From contig NZ_CAJXQY010000018.1 in the NCBI RefSeq assembly GCF_913058315.1, positions 1 to 53,433 on the forward strand: a stretch of DNA of 53,433 bases, in the 5' to 3' direction. The position numbers and the translations under genes were made by a program. This DNA comes from an uncultured Alteromonas sp. (GTDB lineage Bacteria > Pseudomonadota > Gammaproteobacteria > Enterobacterales > Alteromonadaceae). Numbering within the stretch: position 1 is the first letter of the stretch; the number at the start of each line of letters is the position of its first letter. Below, one piece after another: positions 38,528 through 47,551 of this stretch. The notes under the pieces are model-generated. The model saw only the letters and a list, made by a program, of their open reading frames with translations, was not told the DNA's origin and did not search any database.

Positions 38528-39786
38528 GCCAATGGCTGTCTGAAGTAATCGCCACGGCGCAAACACATCAGGACTGGCTGGCACCTCATCGTCAGGCGGC
38601 TCTGGCGGAACTGGAAAAAGTTCGCTGGCCGTTACGCAAAGTGGAAGACTGGCGTTTTACGCCGCTTATCCCGGTAGAAAAGCGCAGTGTGTTATTGGCT
38701 AAGCCTGAAAATAGCACATTCAGCGCGCCCAAAATTGGCGAGTTAAGCGCTATCGAATTAGTCTTCAGTGGCAATGAGCTACTCACCGATGTCAGTGCGC
38801 TGGCGCTGCCTGAAGGGTTGGAGATAGTGCGTTTCTCCACCGCTACTGCGCAACAGCAAACCGCTATTGAAAGCCTGTTATCAGACGTAAAACCTGCTAA
38901 GCACCTGTTTGGACAGGTTAACGACGCCTTGCTGGCGGATGGTTTATATATCCGTGTTGCAGCGGGTAAAACCATTGATACTCCCATTCGTATTTCCCAG
39001 CTTGCCAGTAATGAAGGCGATCAGCACCTGCGTGTATTGATGCAGGTCGAAGCCGGCGCGCGAGCTACTGTGCTTGAAGACGGTTACGGTGATGCCAGCA
39101 GTGTTAATACTGCATTCAGTGAATATGTACTGGAGAGCGAAGCGCATCTTGAGCATTACCGGTTTGCCATGTTCACTCAGCAAGCGATGCATGTTGGCGG
39201 TTGCCATTTTAAGGTCGCCGAAAAGGCGCAGTTAAACAGCACGCTGATCGGCTATGGAAGCCAGTTATCACGCCTCGATGTAGATGTGATCTATACCGGC
39301 GAATTTGCCAACGCGAATATCAATGCCATCTATTTATTGGCCGAAGGCGAGCTGTTTGATCTGCATACAACTATTGAGCACGCTGTTCCTAACTGTACCA
39401 CCGAGGAAAATGCCCGGGGTATCGTGGGTGATCGCGCCAAAGCGGTATTTAACGGCCGTATTCATATACATCGCGACGCACAGAAAACGCTGGCGGAATT
39501 AAACAACCGCAATTTGTTACTGTCCCGCCGGGCGGTGATAAATACCAAGCCTGAACTTGAAATCTACGCCGACGACGTCAAGTGCGCACATGGTGCTACC
39601 GTGGCAGAAATAGATGATACCGCGTTGTATTATCTGCTAACCCGCGGCATTAGTCGCAGTCAGGCGTTGATCATGCTTAACTTTGGTTTTATTCAGGAAC
39701 TCATCAATCAGATCCCGAACGAAGACATAGCCGGCTGGTTACTTAACCAGTTACATGACCGTTTTGTGGGCATGGAGGTTAAATGA
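38524..39786 (+). CDS. sufD: Fe-S scaffold subunit SufD
   Basis: 420 residues (E. coli SufD 423). The N-terminal part has WRFTPLIPVEK, the beta-helix core has GRIHIHRDAQKTLAELNNRNLL and the C-terminal SufC-binding domain has CAHGATVAEIDDTALYYLLTRGIS, including the conserved Cys-Ala-His. It pairs with SufB in the scaffold and is needed for iron entry. ATGA overlaps join it to sufC and sufS. Confidence 0.96.
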   Translation: MSQWLSEVIATAQTHQDWLAPHRQAALAELEKVRWPLRKVEDWRFTPLIPVEKRSVLLAKPENSTFSAPKIGELSAIELVFSGNELLTDVSALALPEGLEIVRFSTATAQQQTAIESLLSDVKPAKHLFGQVNDALLADGLYIRVAAGKTIDTPIRISQLASNEGDQHLRVLMQVEAGARATVLEDGYGDASSVNTAFSEYVLESEAHLEHYRFAMFTQQAMHVGGCHFKVAEKAQLNSTLIGYGSQLSRLDVDVIYTGEFANANINAIYLLAEGELFDLHTTIEHAVPNCTTEENARGIVGDRAKAVFNGRIHIHRDAQKTLAELNNRNLLLSRRAVINTKPELEIYADDVKCAHGATVAEIDDTALYYLLTRGISRSQALIMLNFGFIQELINQIPNEDIAGWLLNQLHDRFVGMEVK

Positions 39787-41000
39787 GTTTTGACGTAGCG
39801 GCAATCCGCAAAGAGTTTCCTATTCTATCGCAAACGGTAGATGGCAAGCCGTTAGTGTATCTGGATAATGGTGCCACCACGCAAAAGCCTCAGGTGGTGA
39901 TTGATTCTCTGGTCAATTTTTATACCCAGTGTAATGCCAATGTACACCGCGGCGCCCACCAGTTGTCAGACGAAGCGACGCGCCGTTACGAAAAAGCCCG
40001 CGATCAGGTGGCTACCTTTATCAATGCGGCTCATCGCAACGAAGTGATTTGGACCAGCGGCACCACTGAAGGTATTAACCTGGTGGCGAAAGGCCTGGCC
40101 CAGCAACTGGAAGCGGGTGACGAGGTAGTGGTGACCGAAATGGAACACCACGCTAACCTGGTTACCTGGCAACAAGCCTGTTTACAGAGTGGCGCTACGC
40201 TGCGTGTCGCCCCGATTTTTGATAATGGTGAACTCGATCTCGACACCTTTAAAGCTTCACTTGGGCCGAACACCCGCATGGTGGCTTTTCCTCACGTATC
40301 CAATGCGTTAGGTACTGTTAATCCGGTAAAAGAACTGACTGCTATGGCCAAGGCCTATGGCGCTTTGGTGCTGGTAGACGGCGCTCAGGGTATCGCTCAT
40401 GGCGACGTGGACGTGCAAGCGCTGGGCTGCGATTTTTATGCATTCTCAGGGCATAAGGTGTTTGGTCCAACCGGCATTGGCGTGCTGTGGGGCAAACAAT
40501 CTGTACTGGAAGACTGGCCGGTGTGGTTAACCGGTGGTGAAATGATTGCCGATGTGACTTATCAGAGTGCCACCTGGGGAGCGTTACCCAACCGGCTTGA
40601 AGCCGGAACCCCCAACATTGCCGGCGCCATTGGCTTAGGCACAGCGCTGGACTGGTTTAGCAATCTTGATATTGCCGCCGTTCAGGCCCATGAAAAAGCA
40701 TTAATCGATGCTGCAATGACGCAGGCCGCGGATATTCAGGGCATGCGCTTAATCGGCACGGCGCCAAATAAGATTGGTATTTTAAGCTTCGTGATGGACA
40801 ATGCGCACCCGGCCGATATTGGCTTTATTCTGGATCGCCAGGGCATCGCTATACGCACCGGTGATAACTGTGCACAACCACTGATGCATCGCCTTGGTAT
40901 TAATGGTACTGCCCGTGCTTCTTTCTCGTTGTATAACACCCTGGAAGAAGTCTCGGCATTCTTTGCGGGCTTACGTAAAGCTCAAACTATGTTGGGCTAG
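39783..41000 (+). CDS. sufS: Cysteine desulfurase SufS (type II)
   Basis: 405 residues. PLP Lys225 lies in FSGHKVFGPTG and the catalytic Cys363 in RTGDNCAQPLMHRLG, on the short, rigid loop typical of type II enzymes that need SufE. N-terminal YLDNGATTQKP and EHHANLVTW also match. It makes a persulfide that passes to SufE and then SufB. This is the second cysteine desulfurase of the locus beside the IscS-like one. The active-site loop reads GDNCAQ where E. coli has GHHCAM-like residues. Confidence 0.96.
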   Translation: MSFDVAAIRKEFPILSQTVDGKPLVYLDNGATTQKPQVVIDSLVNFYTQCNANVHRGAHQLSDEATRRYEKARDQVATFINAAHRNEVIWTSGTTEGINLVAKGLAQQLEAGDEVVVTEMEHHANLVTWQQACLQSGATLRVAPIFDNGELDLDTFKASLGPNTRMVAFPHVSNALGTVNPVKELTAMAKAYGALVLVDGAQGIAHGDVDVQALGCDFYAFSGHKVFGPTGIGVLWGKQSVLEDWPVWLTGGEMIADVTYQSATWGALPNRLEAGTPNIAGAIGLGTALDWFSNLDIAAVQAHEKALIDAAMTQAADIQGMRLIGTAPNKIGILSFVMDNAHPADIGFILDRQGIAIRTGDNCAQPLMHRLGINGTARASFSLYNTLEEVSAFFAGLRKAQTMLG

Positions 41001-41011
41001 GAGAGAAAACC

Positions 41012-41368
41012 ATGTCAGTAGAAACTTTTGTACCCAGTAAAGACGTTGTCACATTCACCCCCGGTGCTATTAAGCACTTTGAAGGTAAACTGAAAAGCCA
41101 GCCAGGTAAAATCATTCGCTTATCAACCAAGGTAAGTGGCTGTACAGGGTACGCTTATGTGCTGGATTTTGCCGATGCATCGGTAGACGGTGACGAAGTA
41201 CTCAGTGTGTCCGATAAGCTGACTGTCGCTATCGCCAAAGAGGCGGTTTCGCTACTGCAGAACACCGAAATTGACTATGTAATGGAAGGTGTTAACGGGG
41301 TAATTAAGTATTACAACCCTAACGTTGTCGATGAATGCGGTTGCGGCGAAAGCTTTAACGTCGGATAA
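41012..41368 (+). CDS. sufA: A-type Fe-S carrier SufA
   Basis: 118 residues with the three conserved cysteines of A-type carriers: Cys44 in SGCTGYAYVLDF, and Cys109 and Cys111 in DECGCGESF. It receives clusters from SufBC2D and delivers them to apoproteins. In E. coli sufA is first in the operon; here it follows sufS. It starts 11 bases after sufS. Confidence 0.94.
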   Translation: MSVETFVPSKDVVTFTPGAIKHFEGKLKSQPGKIIRLSTKVSGCTGYAYVLDFADASVDGDEVLSVSDKLTVAIAKEAVSLLQNTEIDYVMEGVNGVIKYYNPNVVDECGCGESFNVG

Positions 41369-41376
41369 GGTAATTT

Positions 41377-41910
41377 ATGAAACAAAAAATGGTGGTGACT
41401 GAGCGTGAAGTGAAGTCGCGTAAAGTGCCTTCCGGCGAAACCGTTATCATTCCCGATGGCGAATTTGTCAATATCACCCAGGATTTAGGCGGCAACTATA
41501 CGGTTACCTGGCATGGCAACATGCTGCGTATTGATGGCACCGATGCCGACGCCATTGGTCGTAAGCCACAAAGTCTCGATTTTACCGCGCCAGCAGACGG
41601 GAATATTGATCAACAGCAGGTCTGGGACGCGCTGGAAACCATCTACGATCCGGAAATTCCGATCAACCTGGTTTCTCTTGGTTTGATTTATAACGTCGAC
41701 ATCAACCAGCACGCGAAACAAGTTACCATCGACATGACTCTCACCGCACCAGGTTGCGGCATGGGGCCGGTGCTGGTTGGCGATGTGGAATACCGCGTGG
41801 GACTGGTGCCGTTCGTCGAGGACGTCAAAGTAGAGCTGGTGTTTGATCCTCCCTGGTCACGGGATAAAATGAGCGAAGAAGCCCAGCTTGAAGCCGGCCT
41901 GTTTTTTTAA
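41377..41910 (+). CDS. sufT: Putative Fe-S assembly protein SufT (DUF59/MIP18 family)
   Basis: 177 residues. A leader domain of about 70 residues precedes a DUF59 (MIP18) domain: YDPEIPINLVSLGLIYNVD, then MTLTAPGCGMGPVLVGDVE with the conserved Cys, and VFDPPWSRDKMSEEAQLEAGLF, the signature end of SufT proteins. SufT helps Fe-S protein maturation under high demand in some bacteria. It is common in suf operons but absent from the E. coli one. It lies 8 bases after sufA and 14 before sufE. Confidence 0.93.
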   Translation: MKQKMVVTEREVKSRKVPSGETVIIPDGEFVNITQDLGGNYTVTWHGNMLRIDGTDADAIGRKPQSLDFTAPADGNIDQQQVWDALETIYDPEIPINLVSLGLIYNVDINQHAKQVTIDMTLTAPGCGMGPVLVGDVEYRVGLVPFVEDVKVELVFDPPWSRDKMSEEAQLEAGLFF

Positions 41911-41924
41911 TTCGGGAATAAACA

Positions 41925-42338
41925 ATGCAGTTACCATCTAGTCAGGAAATCGTTGAAGATCTGGAGTTCTTTGATGATTGGGAACAAAAGTACCAATACA
42001 TCATTGATTTGGGCAAAGCTCTGCCGCGCCTTGATGATGCTCAGAAAACCCCGGAACGGTTAGTCAAAGGCTGTCAGAGCAGCGTGTGGCTGGTTACCTC
42101 AATGATGGATGATAAAATTCACTTTGAAGTCGACAGTGATGCCGTTATTGTTCACGGATTACTGGCACTAGTGATGGCAGCGTATAACGATAAAACCCCG
42201 GCTGAAATAACCGCCTTTGATATCGATGGGTACTTTGAAGCGCTGGACCTTGAGCGCCACATCACGCCAACCCGGGGCAATGGTTTACGCGCTATTGTAG
42301 GGAAAATACAGCATTTAGCCGCTCAGCACGGCGGATAA
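41925..42338 (+). CDS. sufE: Sulfur acceptor SufE
   Basis: 137 residues. The persulfide-accepting Cys50 is in LVKGCQSSVWL, a direct match to the SufE motif; GLLALVMAAYNDKTP and RGNGLRAIVGKIQ complete the family pattern. It takes sulfur from SufS and carries it to SufB. It is the last gene of the operon. No strong terminator is visible before ndk. Confidence 0.95.
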   Translation: MQLPSSQEIVEDLEFFDDWEQKYQYIIDLGKALPRLDDAQKTPERLVKGCQSSVWLVTSMMDDKIHFEVDSDAVIVHGLLALVMAAYNDKTPAEITAFDIDGYFEALDLERHITPTRGNGLRAIVGKIQHLAAQHGG

Positions 42339-42392
42339 TCTGCATTTATCAGCACCTTTGTTAAGATTTTTTGATAATTGTTTGCTACCCCC

Positions 42393-42421
42393 TAGGCACA
42401 GGCGTAAAGATTGCCTATAAT
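42393..42421 (+). promoter_or_regulatory. ndk promoter
   Basis: TAGGCA (42393-42398), a 17-base spacer and a perfect TATAAT (42416-42421), 39 bases before the ndk ATG. The -35 matches 4 of 6. Confidence 0.6.
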
Positions 42422-42460
42422 TCGCGACCAAAATTTTACAATTAAACCCGGAGACAGAAA

Positions 42461-42892
42461 ATGGCTCTTGAGCGCACGTTTTCAATTATTAAGCCTGATG
42501 CCGTTGCAAAGAACGTAATCGGTGCAATCTACAACCGCTTCGAATCTGCTGGTCTGCGCATCGTTGCTTCTAAAATGGTTCACATGAGCAAAGAACAAGC
42601 TGAAGGCTTCTATGCTGAACACAAAGAGCGTCCTTTCTTTGGCGCCCTGGTAGACTTCATGACGTCTGGCCCGGTAATGGTTCAGGTACTGGAAGGTGAA
42701 AACGCCGTAGTTAAAAACCGTGAAATCATGGGTGCGACTAACCCGGCTGAAGCGGCTGCCGGTACACTGCGCGCTGACTATGCAGTATCTATCGACGAAA
42801 ATGCGGTTCACGGCTCAGATGCGCCAGAATCAGCAGCGCGTGAAATCGCGTATTTCTTCTCAGAAGAAGAAATCTGCCCACGCACTCGCTAA
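42461..42892 (+). CDS. ndk: Nucleoside diphosphate kinase
   Basis: 143 residues, the exact size of E. coli Ndk. [12 protein letters not shown] is at the N-terminus and the phosphorylated His117 is in [17 protein letters not shown]. It balances (d)NTP pools by moving phosphate from ATP. It has its own promoter and terminator, so it is a single-gene unit between the suf operon and rlmN. A GGAGA ribosome binding site precedes it. Confidence 0.97.
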   Translation: MALERTFSIIKPDAVAKNVIGAIYNRFESAGLRIVASKMVHMSKEQAEGFYAEHKERPFFGALVDFMTSGPVMVQVLEGENAVVKNREIMGATNPAEAAAGTLRADYAVSIDENAVHGSDAPESAAREIAYFFSEEEICPRTR

Positions 42893-42912
42893 GCTCAGCC
42901 TGATGCAATACA

Positions 42913-42940
42913 AAAAGGGAGCTTCGGCTCCCTTTTCTGT
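42913..42940 (+). terminator. Terminator of ndk
   Basis: A 10-bp stem (AAAAGGGAGC and GCTCCCTTTT) closed by a TTCG tetraloop, 20 bases after the ndk stop. The T residues are part of the stem, followed by CTGTCTGT. Confidence 0.82.
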
Positions 42941-43014
42941 CTGTGATCGATTTTCGTTTTCGTGATATTCTATACCCGTTCCACGCCACTAATTTGAAGA
43001 GTTGATAACGCTTT

Positions 43015-44133
43015 ATGACCAAAACAAACCTACTTAATTTTAATCGGCAGGGATTGCGCGACTATTTCGCTGAAATCGGCGAGAAGCCATTCCGTGCCGA
43101 TCAGGTCATGAAGTGGATTTACCAGCACGGTATCAGTGACTTTGAGCAGATGACCAATATCAACAAAAACCTGCGCGCTAAGTTAATCGAACAGTGTGAA
43201 GTCAGAGCGCCAGAAATTGCCTATCACCAGCAGGCTACCGACGGCACCATCAAGTTTGCTCTTAAGCTCGATGGCGGTCAGGAAGTGGAGACGGTGTGGA
43301 TCCCGGAAGCCGACCGCGCTACCTTGTGCGTTTCTTCGCAGGTAGGGTGTGCGTTGGAATGCACCTTTTGCTCAACCGCCCAGCAAGGCTTTAACCGTAA
43401 CCTCACCGTGGCTGAAATTATTGGCCAGGTATGGCGGGTCGCGACCACGTTAGGCTTGTCCAATGACACCTCAGCAAGACCGGTCACTAACGTGGTGATG
43501 ATGGGCATGGGTGAGCCCTTGCTGAATCTGAAAAACGTGGTGCCGGCTATGGATATCATGCTGGATGATTATGGCTTTGGATTATCAAAACGCCGGGTTA
43601 CGCTGAGCACTTCCGGTGTGGTGCCGGCCCTTGATATGTTGGGTGATCAAATCGATGTGGCGCTGGCTATTTCGTTACATGCGCCAAATGATGAACTGCG
43701 TGATGAGATTGTACCGGTTAATAAAAAATACAACATCGAAGCCTTTCTGGCAGGCGTTCGCAGATATCTGGCTAAGTCGAAAGCGAATCAGGGCAAGGTA
43801 ACGGTGGAATACGTTATGTTGAATCAGATTAATGACTCAACCGAGCATGCCCACCAGCTGGCTAAAGTGATGAAGAATACGCCGTGTAAAATTAACCTGA
43901 TCCCGTTTAACCCATATCCGGGTTCGCCTTATACGTGCTCCAGCAACTCTCGTATCGATCGCTTTGCTAAAGTGCTTATGGAGTACGGTTATACGGTGAT
44001 TGTACGTAAAACCCGTGGCGACGATATTGATGCCGCGTGTGGTCAGTTAGTGGGTGACGTAGTGGACCGAACGAAAAGAATGTTGAAAAAACAGATGAAG
44101 GGCGAGCCAATTTCGGTAAAAATGTCCCAATAA
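43015..44133 (+). CDS. rlmN: Dual-specificity rRNA/tRNA A2 methyltransferase RlmN
   Basis: 372 residues. Radical-SAM cluster ligands Cys112, Cys116 and Cys119 lie in [33 protein letters not shown] follows, and the second catalytic Cys is in IDAACGQL near residue 348. RlmN methylates C2 of A2503 in 23S rRNA and A37 in some tRNAs. As a 4Fe-4S enzyme it depends on the nearby suf products. The position between ndk and the pilW homologue is conserved in gammaproteobacteria. Confidence 0.96.
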   Translation: MTKTNLLNFNRQGLRDYFAEIGEKPFRADQVMKWIYQHGISDFEQMTNINKNLRAKLIEQCEVRAPEIAYHQQATDGTIKFALKLDGGQEVETVWIPEADRATLCVSSQVGCALECTFCSTAQQGFNRNLTVAEIIGQVWRVATTLGLSNDTSARPVTNVVMMGMGEPLLNLKNVVPAMDIMLDDYGFGLSKRRVTLSTSGVVPALDMLGDQIDVALAISLHAPNDELRDEIVPVNKKYNIEAFLAGVRRYLAKSKANQGKVTVEYVMLNQINDSTEHAHQLAKVMKNTPCKINLIPFNPYPGSPYTCSSNSRIDRFAKVLMEYGYTVIVRKTRGDDIDAACGQLVGDVVDRTKRMLKKQMKGEPISVKMSQ

Positions 44134-44168
44134 CAATATATCGAAAAAACATAAGGTAAGCGCTGCCG

Positions 44169-45350
44169 ATGAGAGTACTGATAGTTTTGAGTCTGATGAT
44201 AGCCATGGCTGGCTGTGTCAGTGAAACCCAGCCCGGAGCCTTTAGTTCTGAATTTGATCAACAGGAAGCAGCCAAAACCCGTGTTTCCTTAGGATTAACT
44301 TACCTTAAAAACGGCAATTATTCACAAGCCAAGCAAAATTTGGATAAAGCGTTGTCTTTCGCACCGCGTCTCGCCGACACCCATTACGGGCTGGCCTATT
44401 ACTATCAGGTAGTGGGCGAAACCGAACGCGCTGATGAGTCTTACCAAACTGCGATGAGCCTGGCGCCACGTGACGCTAACATAGCCAACAGCTACGGCGC
44501 CTTTTTATGCCAGGACGGGCGCTATGAAAAAGCCAAAACATTCTTTATGCAGGCTCTCAATGCCAAGCAGTATGCCAGCTCCGCAGAAACTTACGAGAAC
44601 ATGGCGCTTTGTGCACAGAGTCAGGGTGAGGGCGAAGATGCTATTGACTACCTAAACAGCGCCCTGAAGCACCAGCCGGGTCGAGCCAAAACCTTATTTA
44701 TTCTTACCGAGATGTACGCAGCGACTGAACAATATGATTTGGCAGCTGAAACCTTGCGCCGCTATGAAAAGGTGGCAAGAGTCTCTGCTGACTCCTTGTG
44801 GATGGCTGTAGAGATTGCAAAAGGTCAGGGTGATTTACGTGCTGCCAATGGTTATGGTGATATGCTCCTGCGCATGTACCCGGACAGTTCTCTGGCCCGG
44901 TTATACATTGAGCGTCAAAAGACGGTGCCACAGCCAGTCATCAAGATAAAAAACAAGCCTCAGTCGCAACCTGCACCGGCACCCGAAAAAGTCCCGGAGC
45001 CTGTCGTTGAAGACGCGACAGTGTCTGAGCCAGCCGTTCCGCAAACTGAGCTCTCCGAGCCGACTCAATCACAAGCGCCTGAGCGCGGGCCGGTTATAGT
45101 GGCCGAAGAGCCTGAAGAACCAGCAGAAGAGCAGGTTGAAGCGGCAGCTGAAGTTAGCCAGAATGCGCCGGTTGATAAAACCGACACCCGGTTTCATATC
45201 GTTCAGCCGAAAGAAAACCTCTATCGGTTGTCGCTCAAATATAATATTAAGCTGAACACACTGAAAGAGTGGAACGACCTGGACAAAAACGGGTCTATTA
45301 AGGTCGGCATGAAATTATGGCTGGTGCCGCCAGCAGAACAAACCAACTAA
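44169..45350 (+). CDS. pilW: Type IV pilus biogenesis lipoprotein PilW/PilF with a C-terminal LysM domain
   Basis: 393 residues. A lipoprotein signal ends MAGC with lipidated Cys16. TPR repeats cover about 35-245 (VSLGLTYLKNGNYSQAKQN and following units), as in the pilotin that inserts the PilQ secretin in the outer membrane. A Pro/Glu-rich linker (about 255-335) then leads to a LysM-like domain of about 50 residues (FHIVQPKENLYRLSLKYNI ... KVGMKLWLVPP). E. coli and Pseudomonas counterparts are about 250 residues and stop after the TPRs. The LysM part should bind peptidoglycan and may anchor the pilus complex to the wall. It is 12 bases before rodZ. Confidence 0.9.
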   Translation: MRVLIVLSLMIAMAGCVSETQPGAFSSEFDQQEAAKTRVSLGLTYLKNGNYSQAKQNLDKALSFAPRLADTHYGLAYYYQVVGETERADESYQTAMSLAPRDANIANSYGAFLCQDGRYEKAKTFFMQALNAKQYASSAETYENMALCAQSQGEGEDAIDYLNSALKHQPGRAKTLFILTEMYAATEQYDLAAETLRRYEKVARVSADSLWMAVEIAKGQGDLRAANGYGDMLLRMYPDSSLARLYIERQKTVPQPVIKIKNKPQSQPAPAPEKVPEPVVEDATVSEPAVPQTELSEPTQSQAPERGPVIVAEEPEEPAEEQVEAAAEVSQNAPVDKTDTRFHIVQPKENLYRLSLKYNIKLNTLKEWNDLDKNGSIKVGMKLWLVPPAEQTN

Positions 45351-45362
45351 CGCAGGTAACAA

Positions 45363-46340
45363 ATGGACAAAGAGCAGCACATTGAAGCTGATGAGCAGCA
45401 TGTGCCTGCCGCACCCAGTCCCGGTCAGGTATTGCGGGAAGCGCGGGAAGAGCAGGGCCTGACACAACAGGCAATCGCTGATAAGTTGTATTTAAAAGTC
45501 GGAATCATTGACGATCTCGAACAAAATCGTATTGATGATTCCACGTCTGTGACATTCTTTAAGGGGTATGTGCGTCTTTATGCAAAGAACCTGGGGCTTA
45601 ACCCGGAAGAAGTATTAACCCTTTTCAATCAATATCACACTACTCCTAAACCGCCGGCTAAATTACAGAGTTTTTCCCGTCGTGTTGCCAAGCAGGCCCA
45701 CGATGACCGCTGGATGATGGTGACTTACGGTATTGCGATCGTGCTGATTGCCGGTGTGGTGGTGTGGTGGTATCAACAACCTGCCAATGAAAGTACTGAG
45801 CAGCCGGCTACACCGCCAGGTACACAAAGTCAGCCCACTAATCAGTCCAGCACTCAGCCCATTACCGCAACCAGCCGGCCACAACCGGTGGCGCAACAAA
45901 TGCAGGGGCAGGGTACCCCGCAAACAGCGATTACTGCTACTGAAACTGCTGCTGATATTACTGAACCCCTGCAGGACATGAATACTGAAGATGACACTGC
46001 AGCGGCCATTACGGCAACAGATGAGCCGGATGAACCAACCGTGCAGCCTGTCGAAGCCAGCGCGGAACAGGATGCCCTCAGTGATGGAGTTCCCGTTGAA
46101 CTGGTGTTCAGTTTTAGCGCTGATTGTTGGGTCAATATTACCGATGCCAGTGGTGAAGCCATTGCCTATGGCATTAAAGCGTCTGGTTATGAAATGCAGG
46201 TAACAGGCATGCCGCCTTTTGAAGTGACCCTCGGTGCTCCCAATGTGGTGCAAATTAGTTATGACGGTGAGGCGGTAGACATGTCTGGATTCGATCCTAC
46301 CCGCACCGCGAAGTTTTCGTTACCCAGGCAGGAACAATAA
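45363..46340 (+). CDS. rodZ: Cytoskeletal protein RodZ
   Basis: 325 residues. A cytoplasmic Xre-type helix-turn-helix (about 20-90: [20 protein letters not shown]) that contacts MreB, one membrane helix (about 118-137), a Gln/Thr/Pro-rich periplasmic linker, and a C-terminal DUF4115 beta domain ([20 protein letters not shown]). It links MreB filaments to the elongation machinery and cell shape. The one-base overlap with ispG (TAATG) couples the two genes. A long antisense frame in the linker is a composition artefact. Confidence 0.95.
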   Translation: MDKEQHIEADEQHVPAAPSPGQVLREAREEQGLTQQAIADKLYLKVGIIDDLEQNRIDDSTSVTFFKGYVRLYAKNLGLNPEEVLTLFNQYHTTPKPPAKLQSFSRRVAKQAHDDRWMMVTYGIAIVLIAGVVVWWYQQPANESTEQPATPPGTQSQPTNQSSTQPITATSRPQPVAQQMQGQGTPQTAITATETAADITEPLQDMNTEDDTAAAITATDEPDEPTVQPVEASAEQDALSDGVPVELVFSFSADCWVNITDASGEAIAYGIKASGYEMQVTGMPPFEVTLGAPNVVQISYDGEAVDMSGFDPTRTAKFSLPRQEQ

Positions 46341-47458
46341 TGTTTGCTGATAGTCCAATCCAACGCAGAAAATCAATTCGCATTAATGTAGGCAACGTGC
46401 CAATTGGTGATGGTGCGCCTATTGCCGTGCAATCAATGACCAACACGCCAACTACCGATGTGGCGGCCACTGTTGCACAGATAAATCGGATAGTCGCCGT
46501 CGGCGGTGAGATAGTGCGAGTGTCAGTGCCTACCATGGATGCTGCCGAAGCGTTTAAGCAAATTCGTGAGCAGGTGAGTGTGCCGCTGATTGCTGATATC
46601 CATTTTGATTATCGGATAGCACTTAAAGTAGCTGATTACGGCGTGGATTGCCTGCGTATCAACCCGGGTAACATCGGTAATATGGAACGGGTTAAGTCGG
46701 TAGTCGACTGTGCCAAAGACAAAAATATACCTATTCGTATTGGGGTAAACGGTGGTTCATTAGAACGCGACCTGCAGGAAAAATACGGCGAGCCAACGCC
46801 AGAAGCGCTGCTCGAGTCGGCTATGCGCCATGTGGATATTCTCGATAAGCTTAACTTTGATCAGTTCAAGGTGTCGGTAAAAGCCTCTGATGTGTTTTTA
46901 GCCGTTGGGGCGTACCGGTTGCTGGCCAAACAAATAGAGCAACCATTGCATCTGGGCATCACTGAAGCCGGCGGCCAGCGTGCAGGGGCGGTAAAGAGCG
47001 CAGTTGGGCTTGGCATGTTACTGGCCGAAGGGATAGGCGACACGCTGCGCGTGTCACTGGCTGCTGATCCGGTGGAAGAAATTAAAGTGGGCTTTGATAT
47101 TCTAAAGTCGCTGCGGATCCGTTCCCGCGGCATAAACTTTATCGCCTGCCCGAGTTGTTCGCGACAAGAGTTCGATGTGATTGGCACAGTAAATGCCCTG
47201 GAACAGCGTCTTGAAGACATCTTAACGCCAATGGACGTCTCGATAATCGGCTGTGTGGTAAATGGCCCAGGTGAAGCGGAAGTGTCAGATTTGGGGTTAA
47301 CCGGTGCTCGCAATATGAGCGGTTTTTATCTGGACGGTAAACGTCAGAAAGAACGTTTGGCTAACGACGAGTTAGTTGAACAGCTGGAAAAACGCATTCG
47401 GGCTAAAGCCGCGATGCTGGATTCTGCCAATGCGATTCCCGTGGTAGAAAAACCTTAA
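46340..47458 (+). CDS. ispG: 4-hydroxy-3-methylbut-2-enyl diphosphate synthase IspG
   Basis: 372 residues, as in E. coli. Cluster ligands Cys270, Cys273, Cys305 and Glu312 ([23 protein letters not shown]) are all in place. It converts MEcPP to HMBPP in the MEP isoprenoid pathway with a 4Fe-4S cluster, another client of the nearby suf system. It follows rodZ by overlap and is followed by a terminator. Confidence 0.97.
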   Translation: MFADSPIQRRKSIRINVGNVPIGDGAPIAVQSMTNTPTTDVAATVAQINRIVAVGGEIVRVSVPTMDAAEAFKQIREQVSVPLIADIHFDYRIALKVADYGVDCLRINPGNIGNMERVKSVVDCAKDKNIPIRIGVNGGSLERDLQEKYGEPTPEALLESAMRHVDILDKLNFDQFKVSVKASDVFLAVGAYRLLAKQIEQPLHLGITEAGGQRAGAVKSAVGLGMLLAEGIGDTLRVSLAADPVEEIKVGFDILKSLRIRSRGINFIACPSCSRQEFDVIGTVNALEQRLEDILTPMDVSIIGCVVNGPGEAEVSDLGLTGARNMSGFYLDGKRQKERLANDELVEQLEKRIRAKAAMLDSANAIPVVEKP

Positions 47459-47490
47459 CGCCGGGCTTCGGACCTGGCTGGCAAGAATGT

Positions 47491-47519
47491 TTGTGGTTAA
47501 TCACTAAAGCCCCTATAAT
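47491..47519 (+). promoter_or_regulatory. hisS promoter embedded in the ispG terminator
   Basis: TTGTGG (47491-47496), 17 bases, and a perfect TATAAT (47514-47519). The -10 lies in the loop of the ispG terminator hairpin, so a transcript from here would begin near 47526 and lack the hairpin's left arm. Confidence 0.6.
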
Positions 47520-47533
47520 GCGGGGCTTTTAAT
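47506..47533 (+). terminator. Terminator of rodZ-ispG
   Basis: An 8-bp stem (AAAGCCCC at 47506-47513, GGGGCTTT at 47522-47529) with an 8-base loop, ending in TTTTAATT, 48 bases after the ispG stop. Confidence 0.75.
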
Positions 47534-47551
47534 TAGGCTGAGAGAGAACAG

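Noticed and set aside
42346..42377. TTATCA/TGATAA inverted repeat as a suf operon terminator
   Set aside because: Only 6 bp with a 20-base loop and T residues inside the loop; it would not terminate efficiently.
45663..46253. 196-codon antisense open frame within rodZ
   Set aside because: It lies opposite the Gln/Thr/Pro-rich linker of rodZ, has no family-like features or good ribosome binding site, and is best explained by composition.
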